Below, one piece after another: positions 36,245 to 46,986 of a stretch of DNA of 64,000 bases. Positions within the stretch are counted from its first letter, which is position 1. Every line of letters begins with the position of its first letter. The stretch lies in assembly GCF_016586165.1 (NCBI RefSeq), contig NZ_BCPR01000009.1, positions 1 to 64,000 on the forward strand. Direction: 5' to 3'. This stretch comes from Dyella sp. EPa41 (lineage in GTDB: Bacteria; Pseudomonadota; Gammaproteobacteria; Xanthomonadales; Rhodanobacteraceae). The translations under genes were made by a program, and so were the position numbers. The notes under the pieces were generated by a model. That model was not told where the DNA came from and made no database searches. It saw nothing but the letters and a program-made list of their open reading frames with translations.

Positions 36245-37486
36245 ATGACCGTATTGGCTGGACGTACCAAAACACGCGTTGCCGTTGCCGCCCGATATCT
36301 CGCCATGGCCTTGCTGCTCGGCATGCCGCTGGCCAGCCTGGGCGCCGATTATGATTTCTACGGCAACTGGCCCACCCACGTGACCGCGTCGGACGGGACG
36401 GATTTCGGCCTGGCCGTGCTGTACCAGTACGACATCAACCAGTTCTCCCGGGACGACGGGCGACTGGAGGACGCCCATACCAACCGGCGTCGCTACCTTG
36501 GCCTGTACCTGCGCAAACCCGGCGTCTATGACGCCATCGCCCAGTACGACTACCAGGCACGGCAATGGGCCGATGCCTTCGTGCGCCTGCGTAGCAGCGG
36601 CGTGCTGGGCAAGGACCTGGGCAACTTCCGCTTCGGCTATTCGAAGACGCCGGTGGGCTTCGAGGGCGTCACGAGCACCTCCGCCACCACGTTCATCGAA
36701 TCGGCGCTGCCTACGCAGGCCGTGTGGGAAGGGCGCCGGGCCGGTATCGACTGGGCGTGGATAAGTCCGCACTTCGTGCTGAACGTGGGCGACTATTTCT
36801 GGCGCAAGGATCTGGACGGCAACAACCCGGGCAGTACCTGGGCGGCTCGCGCTGCCTGGGTGCCGGTCAATCACCCGGGCCACGTGCTGCACCTGGGGTT
36901 GTCGGCCTCCCGCGAGAAGCTGGACTGGGCGGACCAGGGCAGCGTGCCGCCATCGGCGCGCCTGCGCGCGCGCCCGGAGGCCGGCCTGACGCCGGTGCGC
37001 CTGGTGGACTCGGGCAACCTGCGCTACAGCAAGAGCGTCAACAGGCAAGGGCTCGAAGCGCTGTGGATCGACGGGCCATGGTCGGTGCAGGGCGAATACC
37101 TGCAGGCCAAGGTCCAGCGCTACAACGGCAAGCCTGACTATGACGCCAGCGGCTTCTACGTATTCACCACCTGGACGCTCACCGGCGAGGCGCGCTATTA
37201 CAGCGACGGCAACGTGGGTGACCGTCGCTACACCGGTCGCGACCAGCAGGTCATCCGGCCCGCCCATGCGTGGGGCGCCGTGGAAGTGGCGCTGCGCTAC
37301 AGCGAGCTCGATCTCAACGACGGCGCCATCACCGGCGGCAAGGAACACGACTGGACGGTGGGCGCGAACTGGTATCTCGGCGAACACCTCAAGTTGCAGG
37401 CGAACTACGTCTGGGCCTTCAGCGATCGCGGCAACCTGCAGGTGAACCCACGCATTTTCGAGATGCGGGCGCAGATCTACTTCTGA
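36245..37486 (+). CDS. OprO/OprP-type porin
   Basis: This 413-residue outer-membrane protein has a signal peptide (YLAMALLLGMPLASLGADYD) and the layout of phosphate/pyrophosphate-selective porins: FYGNWPTH, YLGLYLRKPGVYDAIAQYDY, NFRFGYSKTPVGFEG, GEYLQAKV, FYVFTTWTLTGE and a terminal aromatic strand (EMRAQIYF). GGAGG seven bases before the ATG at 36245 supports that start. Its stop overlaps that of convergent ackA by ten bases. The ion preference cannot be told from the sequence alone. Confidence 0.88.
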   Translation: MTVLAGRTKTRVAVAARYLAMALLLGMPLASLGADYDFYGNWPTHVTASDGTDFGLAVLYQYDINQFSRDDGRLEDAHTNRRRYLGLYLRKPGVYDAIAQYDYQARQWADAFVRLRSSGVLGKDLGNFRFGYSKTPVGFEGVTSTSATTFIESALPTQAVWEGRRAGIDWAWISPHFVLNVGDYFWRKDLDGNNPGSTWAARAAWVPVNHPGHVLHLGLSASREKLDWADQGSVPPSARLRARPEAGLTPVRLVDSGNLRYSKSVNRQGLEALWIDGPWSVQGEYLQAKVQRYNGKPDYDASGFYVFTTWTLTGEARYYSDGNVGDRRYTGRDQQVIRPAHAWGAVEVALRYSELDLNDGAITGGKEHDWTVGANWYLGEHLKLQANYVWAFSDRGNLQVNPRIFEMRAQIYF

Positions 37487-38583
37487 TCGGTGGGCGCCGA
37501 CGCGAGCAGGCGCGCGGCGTGACGGGCCATCACCAGGTTCTCGCGCGAAGGCAGCACGCGGGTTTGCAGCGCCGGCAGCACCGGCCTCAGCAACGCGATG
37601 ACGCGTTCGCGCGTCGGCGCATGGTGCTCGCCGATCCCGCCGGTGAATACCAGCAGGTCCAGGCCGCCGAGCACGACGGCCATGCCCGCGGCCTGTCTGG
37701 CCACCGACATCGCGAACTGTTCCAGCGCCAGCTCCGCGAGCGGTTGCCCGGCGGCCTGCGCGAGTTCGCGCACGTCGGCGCTGAGATCGGAAATGCCGCG
37801 CAGGCCGGAGCGGCGCTCCAGCAGATCCTGCAGTTGATCGGGGTCGCAATGTTTTTCGCGCAGCAGGAACAGCAGCACGCCCGGGTCGATGTCGCCCGGC
37901 CGCGTTCCCATGACGATGCCGCCGGTGGGTGTCATCCCCATGCTGGTGTCGGCCGAGCGCCCATCGCGTACGGCAGTGAGGCTGGCGCCGCTGCCGAGGT
38001 GCGCGATCACCACGCGGGGCGGGATGACCGGCAGCTGTGCCAGGATCGATTCGCACGACAGCCCATGGAAGCCGTAGCGCTCCACGCCTTCGCGTTGCAG
38101 CGCATGCGGCAGCGGCAGCACGCGCGACAGGTCGGGCAAGGGGTGGTGGAAGGCCGTGTCGAGGCAGGCGACCTGCTGCGATTCGGGCAGCAGTTCGCGA
38201 CTATGGCGCACCCATGCCAGCGCCGGAGGCACGTGCAGCGGCGCGAAGCTGGCCGCCGCCTCGATTGCCGCCAGCACCGCGTCATCGATCAGGCAATGCC
38301 GGCGCACGGAAGGTCCGCCGTGCACGATGCGATGGGCCACCACGGCAGGCGCGCCCAGCACGACGATCGGCGCAAGCGCGAGCAAACGGCGCAATGCCTG
38401 TTCGCCGGCATCGCCATCGAACGCGAGTTCACGCCATTCGCCGCACTCTCGAAAGCGCAGTCGATGACGCGTGCCGCCGGTGTCGACGTTGCCTTCGGCC
38501 ACCAGGGCCGGCCCATCGGTCGCGACCTGGTAGAAGCCGAATTTCAGCGAGGACGAGCCGACATTCAGCGTGAGGATGTTCAT
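37477..38583 (-). CDS. ackA: acetate kinase
   Basis: AckA converts acetyl phosphate and ADP to acetate and ATP. The 368-residue protein, somewhat shorter than the usual 395-400, begins with [12 protein letters not shown] and has the family signatures [67 protein letters not shown] and FTGGIGEH. Its start overlaps the phosphoketolase stop by four bases (ATGA), so acetyl phosphate made upstream is used directly. Confidence 0.95.
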   Translation of the reverse strand: MNILTLNVGSSSLKFGFYQVATDGPALVAEGNVDTGGTRHRLRFRECGEWRELAFDGDAGEQALRRLLALAPIVVLGAPAVVAHRIVHGGPSVRRHCLIDDAVLAAIEAAASFAPLHVPPALAWVRHSRELLPESQQVACLDTAFHHPLPDLSRVLPLPHALQREGVERYGFHGLSCESILAQLPVIPPRVVIAHLGSGASLTAVRDGRSADTSMGMTPTGGIVMGTRPGDIDPGVLLFLLREKHCDPDQLQDLLERRSGLRGISDLSADVRELAQAAGQPLAELALEQFAMSVARQAAGMAVVLGGLDLLVFTGGIGEHHAPTRERVIALLRPVLPALQTRVLPSRENLVMARHAARLLASAPTDQK

Positions 38584-40937
38584 GCCGGCTGCCAGCGCCA
38601 GTCGCGGATCTCGGGTAGATCCTCGCCGTGCTCGCTTACGTAAAGCCGATGGCGTTCGATCGCGCTGGTATAGCGTTCGTGCGCCTCCCTGCGCAGGTGC
38701 TCCAGCGTCGGCACGCGATTGATCACGTCCAGGCACAGCTGGTAACGGTCGAGGTGGTTGAGGACCATCATGTCGAACGGCGTGGTGGTGGTGCCTTCTT
38801 CCATGTAGCCGCGCACGTGGATGTTGTCGTGGTTGTGCCGGCGATAGGTGAGGCGGTGGATGATGCCGGGGTAGCCGTGGAAGGCGAAGATCACCGGCCG
38901 GTCGCGCGTGAACAGCCGATCGAAGGTTTCGTGATCCATGCCATGCGGATGTTCGTCCATGGTCTGCAAGGTCAGCAGGTCGACCACGTTGACCACGCGA
39001 ACGCGCAGGTCAGGCACGTATTCGCGCAGCAGCATCACCGTGGCCAAGGCCTCCACCGTGGGCGCATCGCCCGCGCAGGCCAGCACCACGTCGGCATCGC
39101 CTTCCTCATTGCCGGCCCATGACCAGATGCTGGCGCCGGCCGCGCAATGCGCCACGGCGGCATCGATGTCCAGCCACTGCCATTCCGGCTGCTTGCCGGC
39201 AATGATGAGGTTGACGTATTGGCGGCTGCGCAGGCAGTGATCGGTGACGGACAGCAGGCAGTTGGCGTCCGGTGGCAGGTAGATGCGCACGATCTCCGAC
39301 TTCTTGTTCGCCACGTGGTCGATGAAGCCGGGGTCCTGGTGGGAAAAGCCGTTGTGGTCCTGGTGCCAGACCAGCGAACTCAACAGGTAGTTGAGCGAGG
39401 CGATCGGCGCGCGCCAGGGAATGTCGCGCGTTACCTTCAACCACTTCGCATGCTGGTTGAACATGGAGTCGACGATGTGGATGAAGGCTTCGTAACAGTT
39501 GAACAGCCCGTGGCGACCGGTGAGCAGATAGCCTTCCAGCCAGCCCTGGCATTGGTGCTCGCTGAGCATCTCCATCACCCGTCCGGTGGGCGCGAGGTTG
39601 ATGTCGGTTTCCAGCGTCTCGCCGAGCCATGTCTTGGGGCTGACCTCGTACACGGCATCGAGCCGGTTGGATGCGGTTTCATCAGGGCCAAACAGCCGGA
39701 AGTTCGATGATTCCAGGTTGAGCTTCATCACGTCGCGCAGCCAGGGGCCCAGGTGACGCGTGGTTTCGGCGCGCACGGAACCGGGTTGTCCAGTAGCCAA
39801 GGCGTATTCGCGGAAATCCGGCAGGTGCAGCGGCTTGAGCAGCAGGCCGCCGTTGGCGTGCGGGTTGGCGCTCATGCGGCGTTCGCCGGTGGGGGCGAGC
39901 GCGGCAAGCTCGTCGACCAGGGTGCCGCGCTGGTCGAACAGTTCATGCGGCCTGTAGCTCTTCATCCACTGCTCGAGGATGGCCAGGTGGCCAGGCTTGG
40001 ACATGTCCGACAACGGCACCTGGTGCGAACGCCAGGTGTTCTCGACGGGCAGGCCATCGACGAAGGCCGGGCCGCTCCATCCCTTGGGCGAGCGCAGGAC
40101 GATCATTGGCCAGTGCGCGCGCTTCGCCGGGGCATCGCTGCGCCGCGCCTCGCGCTGGATGCGGCGAATGCGCCGTATGCAGCGGTCCAGCGCTTCGGCA
40201 AAGGCCGCATGCATCGCGGTCGGCTCGTTGCCTTCCACGAAGATGGGTTCGTGGCCGTAACCGCGCAGAAGCTGCTTGAGTTCGCGGTCGCCGACGCGCG
40301 CGAGCACCGTGGGGTTGGCTATCTTGTAGCCGTTCAGATGCAGGATCGGAAGCACGGCGCCGTCGCGCGCGGGGTTGATGAACTTGTTCGAATGCCAACT
40401 GGTCGCCAGTGGCCCGGTCTCGGCCTCGCCGTCGCCGACCACGCAGGTGACGATCAGCTCGGGGTTGTCGAAGGCGGCGCCGTAGGCATGCGACAGCGAA
40501 TAGCCGAGCTCGCCGCCTTCATGGATGGAACCGGGTGTCTCGGGCGCCACGTGGCTCGGGATGCCGTAGGGCCATGAGAACTGGCGGAACAGCAGGCGCA
40601 TGCCCTCGCGCGTGCGTTCCACGCTTGGATAGGTTTCCGTGTAGGAACCCTCGAGATACGAATGCGCTACCAGCCCCGGGCCGCCGTGGCCCGGACCGAT
40701 CACGTAGATCATGTCCAGGTCGTATTGCCTGATCGCGCGGTTGAGGTGCGTGTAGATGAAGTTGAGGCCCGCCGTGGTGCCCCAGTGGCCCAGCAGTCGC
40801 TTCTTGATGTGGTCCAGCGTCAGCGGCTGTTCCAGCAACGGGTTCTCGCGCAGGTAGATCTGGCCCACGGTGAGGTAGTTGGCCGCGCACCAGTAACGGT
40901 GCATCTTCTCCAGCAATGCAGGGTCGAGCTTGGGCAT
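38580..40937 (-). CDS. xfp: xylulose-5-phosphate / fructose-6-phosphate phosphoketolase
   Basis: This 785-residue thiamine-diphosphate enzyme cleaves xylulose 5-phosphate (or fructose 6-phosphate) with phosphate to acetyl phosphate and glyceraldehyde 3-phosphate (or erythrose 4-phosphate). The family features are [79 protein letters not shown] and [19 protein letters not shown] seven bases before the ATG at 40937 supports that start. It is followed by ackA in an overlapping pair. Confidence 0.97.
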   Translation of the reverse strand: MPKLDPALLEKMHRYWCAANYLTVGQIYLRENPLLEQPLTLDHIKKRLLGHWGTTAGLNFIYTHLNRAIRQYDLDMIYVIGPGHGGPGLVAHSYLEGSYTETYPSVERTREGMRLLFRQFSWPYGIPSHVAPETPGSIHEGGELGYSLSHAYGAAFDNPELIVTCVVGDGEAETGPLATSWHSNKFINPARDGAVLPILHLNGYKIANPTVLARVGDRELKQLLRGYGHEPIFVEGNEPTAMHAAFAEALDRCIRRIRRIQREARRSDAPAKRAHWPMIVLRSPKGWSGPAFVDGLPVENTWRSHQVPLSDMSKPGHLAILEQWMKSYRPHELFDQRGTLVDELAALAPTGERRMSANPHANGGLLLKPLHLPDFREYALATGQPGSVRAETTRHLGPWLRDVMKLNLESSNFRLFGPDETASNRLDAVYEVSPKTWLGETLETDINLAPTGRVMEMLSEHQCQGWLEGYLLTGRHGLFNCYEAFIHIVDSMFNQHAKWLKVTRDIPWRAPIASLNYLLSSLVWHQDHNGFSHQDPGFIDHVANKKSEIVRIYLPPDANCLLSVTDHCLRSRQYVNLIIAGKQPEWQWLDIDAAVAHCAAGASIWSWAGNEEGDADVVLACAGDAPTVEALATVMLLREYVPDLRVRVVNVVDLLTLQTMDEHPHGMDHETFDRLFTRDRPVIFAFHGYPGIIHRLTYRRHNHDNIHVRGYMEEGTTTTPFDMMVLNHLDRYQLCLDVINRVPTLEHLRREAHERYTSAIERHRLYVSEHGEDLPEIRDWRWQPA

Positions 40938-41049
40938 GACGCAACCTTCCGTCGCACGGGAAGCCGGCATCGTGCATGCGTGGGCGTGGAGGTGCTGTCA
41001 CGGCATGCCGCCGCCCTCGTCATGACGGACGCGTGGCATGACGAAGCGA

Positions 41050-41439
41050 TTACCGCTTGATGTCGAGCTCGTTGGTGACTTCCTTGACGCCGGCGATGCC
41101 GCGCACGATGGAGTCGATCTTCGCCTTCTCCGCATCGTTGGCCACGGGGCCGCGCAGGACGACGGCGCCGTCCGACGCGATGATCTTCACCTGTCGCCCC
41201 TGGGGCGACAGCGAGTTGTCGCGTTGGAGTATCTGCTGGACGTTGGCGGCCAGTTGCTGGTCGGCCGCGCTGGGTGAGGGAATCACCCGGCTCGGATTCC
41301 GGGGGTCGTGCATTGGCAGGGGCATCGTGGGCTCGTGCGGCGTCGGCACGGTGCCTGCACCTGCCGGAGGCGCCGTCTGCGCGAGGCACGCGGGTGCAGC
41401 GATGAAAGCGATGCCGATGACGATAGAGCCTGCGCGCAT
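41050..41439 (-). CDS. BON-domain periplasmic protein
   Basis: This 129-residue protein has a signal peptide (IVIGIAFIAAPACLAQ), a Pro-rich linker, and one BON domain (about 58-127: VQQILQRDNSLSPQGRQVKI, then VVLRGPVANDAEKAKIDSIV and GVKEVTNEL). BON domains bind membranes or sugars, as in OsmY. It lies 101 bases downstream of the cytochrome gene and 112 bases before the phosphoketolase on the same strand. Confidence 0.85.
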   Translation of the reverse strand: MRAGSIVIGIAFIAAPACLAQTAPPAGAGTVPTPHEPTMPLPMHDPRNPSRVIPSPSAADQQLAANVQQILQRDNSLSPQGRQVKIIASDGAVVLRGPVANDAEKAKIDSIVRGIAGVKEVTNELDIKR

Positions 41440-41540
41440 GTCACGATCCCGATGGGTGGCGTGGCTGACTACGCTGCGCCCTGCGGCGTACCCGCGCCGT
41501 GAACCGTCCGTGCAGGAGTCGCTAGGAGGACAGCCGATCG

Positions 41541-42842
41541 CTACAGGCCTTTCCTGCGTTCAGCCACGTCCGATGCGCTGAGCGTGCCTGGCTGGCCGCC
41601 GAAGCGACCCAGCACGTAATTGGACAGTGCTGCGATCTCGGCGTCGCTGTACGCCTCGCCAAACGAGGGCATGAAGACGTGCTGGCCACGCACATTGAGG
41701 CGAGAGCCGCCGAGCACCACTTGCGTGAGATTGGTGGCGTGCGGATCGCGCACGGAGCGCATGCCGGCCAACGAGGCGTAATCGCTCTGCCGCCCTTGTC
41801 CGTTGTCGAGATGGCAGCCGGCACAGGCACCGACGAACAGCTTTTCGCCCAAGCCCGCCGTGGCGGTGGCGTTGGCGGCAGCGCCCGTGGCTGCGGCGGG
41901 CGGAGTGGATACGCCTCCCTGTTGCGGTGGCACGTCGCGCAGATAGGCGACCAGCGCGGAAAGATCCGCAGGCGAGAGGTACTGCAGGCTGTTTTCCACC
42001 ACTTCGCCCATCGGCCCGGAGGCGGTGCCGCGGCCGGCGGCATGGCCCTTGGCAAGATAATCGGCCAGCTCCTGGTCGCTCCAGGCGCCAATGCCGTGGT
42101 CCTTGTCGGAAGTGATGTTGTAGGCCTTCCACCCCTGCAACGCGGCGCCGGCAAGCGCTTCGCCGTGCTTCATCGCGAAGGCTGCATTCCTCGGCGTGTG
42201 GCACTCGCCGCAATGGCCGAGGGCAGTGGCCAGGTAGGCGCCGCGGTTCCACGCATCCGGCTTGCCGGCGACGGACTCGAAGCGCTGCTTCTTCAGGAAC
42301 ACCGCGTTCCACAGGCTGACCGCCCAGCGCTGGTTGTAGGGAAACGACAGGTCGTTGGCGCGCGCCGGCGCATGCGCGACGGGCAGGCTGAAAAGGTAGG
42401 CCTTGATGGCGAGGATGTCGTCGCGGCTCAACGCGGTGTACGACGTATACGGAAACGCCGGGTACAGCGGGTGGCCATCCTTGTCGACGCCGGCATGCAG
42501 GGCGCGAACGAAATCGTCGTCGCTCCAGTTGCCGATGCCGGTGTCCTTGTCCGCGGTGATGTTGGACGAATAGATGGTGCCGAACGGCAGCTTGAACGGC
42601 ACGCCGCCGGCAAAGGGCTGGCCGCCGGGCACCGTATGGCACGCCGCGCAATCGGCGGCGCGCGTGAGGTATTCGCCTCGCGCCTTCGGATCGGTGATGT
42701 CGGCGGGAGCGCCGGCCACGGCCGGCTGCTTCGCGCTTTCGTCGCCGCCGTGCGTGACCGTATGCAGGGCATAGACGGTGAACACGATACCCACCAGCAC
42801 GACCAGGCCGATGAGCGTGACAATGATGCGCCCGATCTTCAT
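41541..42842 (-). CDS. tri-heme cytochrome c subunit of an aldehyde/alcohol-type dehydrogenase
   Basis: This 433-residue membrane-anchored cytochrome has one N-terminal helix and three c-type heme sites: CAACH at 65-69, CGECH at 211-215 and CAGCH at 340-344. It matches the cytochrome subunits that take electrons from periplasmic molybdenum aldehyde oxidoreductases and pass them to the quinone pool or an oxidase. Its start overlaps the stop of the large subunit gene by four bases, so the pairing is strong. Confidence 0.93.
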   Translation of the reverse strand: MKIGRIIVTLIGLVVLVGIVFTVYALHTVTHGGDESAKQPAVAGAPADITDPKARGEYLTRAADCAACHTVPGGQPFAGGVPFKLPFGTIYSSNITADKDTGIGNWSDDDFVRALHAGVDKDGHPLYPAFPYTSYTALSRDDILAIKAYLFSLPVAHAPARANDLSFPYNQRWAVSLWNAVFLKKQRFESVAGKPDAWNRGAYLATALGHCGECHTPRNAAFAMKHGEALAGAALQGWKAYNITSDKDHGIGAWSDQELADYLAKGHAAGRGTASGPMGEVVENSLQYLSPADLSALVAYLRDVPPQQGGVSTPPAAATGAAANATATAGLGEKLFVGACAGCHLDNGQGRQSDYASLAGMRSVRDPHATNLTQVVLGGSRLNVRGQHVFMPSFGEAYSDAEIAALSNYVLGRFGGQPGTLSASDVAERRKGL

Positions 42843-45124
42843 GCGAGCCTCCTCGCCGTGGCGGCCGCGTCGCCGGATGCGGCGTCCGCTGGCGTTGCGT
42901 CCGACAACACGGCCTTGAGCGCGTTCTGGTCCTGCACCAGGGCATGGCGATCGATCGGCAGGGTGCGGATGCGCACGCCGGTCGCGGCGAAGATCGCATT
43001 GGTCAAGGCAGGCATGGCCATCACCGTGCCGGTCTCGCCGATGCCGCCCGGCGATTCCGTGCTCGGCACGATGTGCACCTCGATTTCGGGCGTCTCGTTG
43101 AGGCGAAGCACGCGGTAGTCGTTGAAGTTGCGTTGCTCCACCGCGCCGTTCTTCAGCGTGATGCCGCTGTACAATGCGGCGCTCCAGCCGAACACCATGC
43201 CGCCCTGGATCTGCGCTTCCACCGTGTTGGGATTCACCACCCAGCCGCAATCGACGACGGCCACGGCGCGCTTCATGATGACCTCGCCCTGCGGTGTCAC
43301 TTCCACGTCCATCACCACGCACAGGTAGCTGCCGAAAGGCGCGGCCAGCGCCACGCCACGGCCGTGGCGTGGCGGCAGCTGGCCTTGTCCCCACCCGGCT
43401 TTCTGCGCCGCCAGTTCCAGCACGGCCCTGGCGCGCGGGTTGTCGCCCAGCAGGTCGCGCCGATAGGCCAGCGGGTCCTTGCCGGCGGCATGCGCGAGTT
43501 CATCGACGAAGCTTTCAACCACGTACACGTTGTGCGTCGGGCCGACGCCGCGCCACCAGCCGACGGCAAGCCCGGCCGGCATGTCGTGGCGTACCCAGTC
43601 GACGCGCATGTTGGGGATGGCGTAGGGCAGTTCGGCGGAACATTCCACCAGGTCGCCATCCAGCCCGTTCTTGCCCATCGCACCCGGCGCGAACGTGGCG
43701 AGCACCGAGGCGCCGGTGGTGCGGTCGGTCCAGGCGATCGGTTTGCCGTTGTCGTCCAGCGTGGCCGAGATGCGGTCGTAGTAGGCGGGGCGATAGCGGT
43801 CCTGCGCGATGTCTTCCTCGCGCGTCCAGACGATCTTGACCGGGAAGTCGACCTGCTTGGCGATGGCGACGGCCTGTTCCACCGAGTCCTCGAACAGACG
43901 GCGGCCGAAGCCGCCACCGAGGTACTGGTTGTGCACCGTGATGCTTTCCGGCGGCAGTCCGGTGACCTTCGCCGCGACGTCGACGCAACGCGCGGGCACC
44001 TGCGTGCCGACCCAGATTTCGCAGCTGTCGGGGCGTACATGCACGGTCGTGTTGATCGGCTCCATCGTCGCGTGCGCGAGCAGGGGCAGCTGGTAGGTGG
44101 CGGAGACCACCTTGCCTTTCACGTTGTCCACGTGCCCGACTTCGCGGCCGAGGATGGGCTTGCCGTGCTCGGAGGCCTCGGCCAAGTCCTTGAACAGTTG
44201 CCCGGTGCTGAAGCTGGCGTTGGGGCCGCGCTCCCATGTGATGTCGAGCGCTTCCAGGCCTTGCTTGGCGGCCCAGAAATGTTCGCCGATCACGGCGACC
44301 GCGTTGTCGGTCTTCACCACCTTCAGCACGCCCGGTATCGCGCGTGCACGCGTATCGTCCACCGAGGCCAGCTTGCCGCCGAAGGTGGGGCAGGCGCGCA
44401 CGGTGGCGACCTTCATGCCCGGTACGCGGATGTCGATGCCGAAGGGCAGGGTGCCATCGACCTTGGCGGGCGTATCCACGCGGCGCAGCGGCTTGCCGAT
44501 CAGCTGGAAATCCTTGGGGTCCTTCGGCGATACCTTGTCGGGCATCGTGACCTTGGAAGCGGCATCGGCGAGTTCGGCGTAACGCAGCGTGCGGTTGGTG
44601 GGTGCGTGCGTGACCACGCCGCGCGCGACCGTGCACTGCGCTGCATCCACTTTCCATCGCTGCGCCGCCGCCGCAACCAGCATGTAACGCGCGGCCGCGC
44701 CCGCATTGCGCAGCGACGTCCAGCAGAAGCGGATGGTGGTGGACCCACCCGTTGCCTGGTCGCCGAGCAACGGGTTGGCATACAGCTTGCGGTTCGGTGG
44801 TGCGTGTTCGACCGTGATCTGGTCGAGGCCGACGTCCAGCTCCTCCGCCAGCAGGGTGGCCTGTCCGGTGTACGAACCTTGTCCCATTTCCACGGTGGGC
44901 ATCACCAGCTGGATGCTGCCGTCGTTGCCGATGCGCACGAACGCATTCGGCGCGAACGCGGGATGGCTGGGATCGAGACGCGCATTGTCCGGCAGGCCCC
45001 ACACGCGGCCGGCGCCGCCCAGCCACATGAAAGCCACCACCAGGCCGCCGCGCTTGATCAGCTCGCGGCGCGAAGGGCTTTGCAGGTCGACGTCGTGCGG
45101 GGAGGGTGGAACGCGAAGATTCAT
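42839..45124 (-). CDS. molybdopterin-binding large subunit of an aldehyde oxidoreductase (xanthine-oxidase family)
   Basis: This 761-residue catalytic subunit binds the molybdenum cofactor. A Tat-type start (SRRELIKRGGLVVAFMW) indicates export of the folded, cofactor-loaded protein. Cofactor-binding motifs include GGSTTIRFCW, YLGGGFGRR, and the conserved catalytic Glu near the end in GGIGETGTV. It resembles IorB- and nicotinate/aldehyde-dehydrogenase-type subunits. The [2Fe-2S] subunit is encoded just upstream and the cytochrome just downstream. The ATG at 45124 has AGAGG six bases ahead; the 54 codons of open frame before it are not protein-like. The natural substrate is unknown. Confidence 0.92.
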   Translation of the reverse strand: MNLRVPPSPHDVDLQSPSRRELIKRGGLVVAFMWLGGAGRVWGLPDNARLDPSHPAFAPNAFVRIGNDGSIQLVMPTVEMGQGSYTGQATLLAEELDVGLDQITVEHAPPNRKLYANPLLGDQATGGSTTIRFCWTSLRNAGAAARYMLVAAAAQRWKVDAAQCTVARGVVTHAPTNRTLRYAELADAASKVTMPDKVSPKDPKDFQLIGKPLRRVDTPAKVDGTLPFGIDIRVPGMKVATVRACPTFGGKLASVDDTRARAIPGVLKVVKTDNAVAVIGEHFWAAKQGLEALDITWERGPNASFSTGQLFKDLAEASEHGKPILGREVGHVDNVKGKVVSATYQLPLLAHATMEPINTTVHVRPDSCEIWVGTQVPARCVDVAAKVTGLPPESITVHNQYLGGGFGRRLFEDSVEQAVAIAKQVDFPVKIVWTREEDIAQDRYRPAYYDRISATLDDNGKPIAWTDRTTGASVLATFAPGAMGKNGLDGDLVECSAELPYAIPNMRVDWVRHDMPAGLAVGWWRGVGPTHNVYVVESFVDELAHAAGKDPLAYRRDLLGDNPRARAVLELAAQKAGWGQGQLPPRHGRGVALAAPFGSYLCVVMDVEVTPQGEVIMKRAVAVVDCGWVVNPNTVEAQIQGGMVFGWSAALYSGITLKNGAVEQRNFNDYRVLRLNETPEIEVHIVPSTESPGGIGETGTVMAMPALTNAIFAATGVRIRTLPIDRHALVQDQNALKAVLSDATPADAASGDAAATARRLA

Positions 45125-45164
45125 GGCTGCCTCTCGAACGATGCCGGCGGGGTGGAATTCGAAA

Positions 45165-45644
45165 TCAGGCGATGGTCTGCGGCACGACGGTCGTACCCGT
45201 CGCCGCCTGCTTGATCGCCGCGCGGATGCGCACATACGTACCGCAGCGGCAAAGATTGCCGGACATGGCGGTATCGATGTCCGCATCGGTGGGCGAGGGC
45301 TTCTGCGCGAGCAGCGCCGCGGCGCTCATGATCTGTCCGGTCTGGCAGTAGCCGCACTGGGCCACCTCGACGCCGAGCCATGCCTGCTGCACGCGCTTGC
45401 CGACGTCGGTGCCGCCGATGCCTTCGATGGTGGTGATCTTCTTGCCCACCGCTCCGCTCGCCGGGAGCACGCAGGAACGCACGGCCTGTCCGTCCAGGTG
45501 CACGGTGCAGGCGCCGCATTGGGCGATCCCGCAACCGAACTTGGTGCCGGTGAGCCCGACCACGTCGCGCAGCACCCAAAGCAGCGGCATGTCATCGGGC
45601 ACGTCGACCTGGGTGTCGTGACCGTTGATGGTGAGAACGATCAT
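45165..45644 (-). CDS. [2Fe-2S] small subunit of the aldehyde oxidoreductase
   Basis: This 159-residue subunit carries two [2Fe-2S] clusters: a plant-ferredoxin-type site with Cys38, Cys43, Cys46 and Cys58, and a helical site with Cys97, Cys100, Cys132 and Cys134. This is the standard xanthine-oxidase-family small subunit. No signal peptide is visible, so it is probably exported with the Tat-tagged large subunit. It is 40 bases upstream of the large subunit gene and divergent from xdhC. Confidence 0.95.
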   Translation of the reverse strand: MIVLTINGHDTQVDVPDDMPLLWVLRDVVGLTGTKFGCGIAQCGACTVHLDGQAVRSCVLPASGAVGKKITTIEGIGGTDVGKRVQQAWLGVEVAQCGYCQTGQIMSAAALLAQKPSPTDADIDTAMSGNLCRCGTYVRIRAAIKQAATGTTVVPQTIA

Positions 45645-45891
45645 GCGGATGTCCCTTCAAGGCGTGGTATGCCGGGTACGCATGTCGCGGCAACTTCCCC
45701 TGCGACGTGCGTCGTGGTCGTTTGCACAAGGTAACCGCCAGGCGGTCGCGCTTGGTCCTGACCTTGCCGCATCTTCCTCTTCGCCGGAGAAAAGACAAGT
45801 GAAGGCACCGGGCATCCGGGTTGGCAACGACGCTGGCGCCGGCGACCCGTTATGACGGAACATCGTCGCCAGACCCAGCCGGCACCGAGCC

Positions 45892-46986
45892 ATGAACGTC
45901 GCCCAAGAGTTCGATCCGCTGTACCGCGCTGCGCAATCCCTGTCTTTGGCTTCCACGACGGCCGATGCCGCCCTGGCCACCATCACCCGTACGCGTGGCT
46001 CCACGTTTCGGCGGGCCGGCGCGAGCATGCTGGTGCTGCGCGATGGCAGCCTGGTCTGCGAGCTTTCGGGCGGCTGTCCCCAGCGGGACATCGTATGGCG
46101 TGCGCAACAGGTGATGGAACGCGGCGAGGCGCAGCTCGTGTCCTATGGGCGCGATGCGAACTACGACGTCATGCTGGAAACGGGCTGCGGCGGCGAACTC
46201 GACGTGTTGATCGAACCCCTGCGCGCCAAGCGCGATCTACGGTTCCTGCACGCGATGGCCGACCTGCGCGCGCGGCGCCGGCCCGGCGCGCTCGCCACGG
46301 TCTACGCGGTGGACGGACAGCCACTTTCGCCCCGGCCGTGGCGCATCGTGCAGGGCCAGGGCGTGGCCTGGAGCGACATCGACGACGATGCCTTGCGCGT
46401 GCAGGTCGAGGCCGTGCTGCCTTCGTTCCAGGCGGGCACGGCGGCGACATCTGTCCGGGTAATAAGCGGCGGCAGCGATTACGACGTGCTCGTCGAGCCC
46501 TTGCGGCCCTCGCAGGCCGTGGTGGTGATCGGCGACGGTATCGGGGCGCGCATGCTGGCCGAATTGTCGGTGCAGCTGGGCTGGCACACGACCCTGGTGG
46601 ACCCCGCGCGGGCGGGTGACGATGTCGTGGGCGGCATCCGTTGCGTCGCGGCCACCGCGCGAGCCCTGGCCACGCAGGTCATGCTCGATGCGATGACTTC
46701 GGCGGTGCTGATGACGCATCGCCTGGAGCGCGATCTCGACTACCTCGCCGCGCTGCTCGACAGCCCCGTGAGTTACATCGGCGTGATCGGCTCGCGCCGG
46801 CGCGCAGCGCAGATCACCGCCGCGCTGGCGCGGGCCGATGAACGGCTGCACGTTCCCGCGGGGCTGGACGTGGGCTCGGAAACGCCGCAGGAGATCGCGC
46901 TGGCCGTGGCTGCGGAAATCCTCGCCCTGCGCAATGGCAAGGAAGGCGGGCTGTTGTCGCGGTCCCGCGCGCCCATCCACGCATGA
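45892..46986 (+). CDS. XdhC/CoxI family molybdoenzyme maturation protein
   Basis: This 364-residue protein belongs to the XdhC/CoxI family, which binds the molybdenum cofactor, promotes its sulfuration and inserts it into xanthine-oxidase-type enzymes. It has the N-terminal XdhC/CoxI domain (LATITRTRGSTFRRAGASML, LSGGCPQRDI, LETGCGGELDVLIEP) and a C-terminal Rossmann-like domain (VVVIGDGIGARML, SYIGVIGSRRR). It is divergent from the aldehyde oxidoreductase operon and overlaps the next gene by four bases. Confidence 0.9.
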   Translation: MNVAQEFDPLYRAAQSLSLASTTADAALATITRTRGSTFRRAGASMLVLRDGSLVCELSGGCPQRDIVWRAQQVMERGEAQLVSYGRDANYDVMLETGCGGELDVLIEPLRAKRDLRFLHAMADLRARRRPGALATVYAVDGQPLSPRPWRIVQGQGVAWSDIDDDALRVQVEAVLPSFQAGTAATSVRVISGGSDYDVLVEPLRPSQAVVVIGDGIGARMLAELSVQLGWHTTLVDPARAGDDVVGGIRCVAATARALATQVMLDAMTSAVLMTHRLERDLDYLAALLDSPVSYIGVIGSRRRAAQITAALARADERLHVPAGLDVGSETPQEIALAVAAEILALRNGKEGGLLSRSRAPIHA

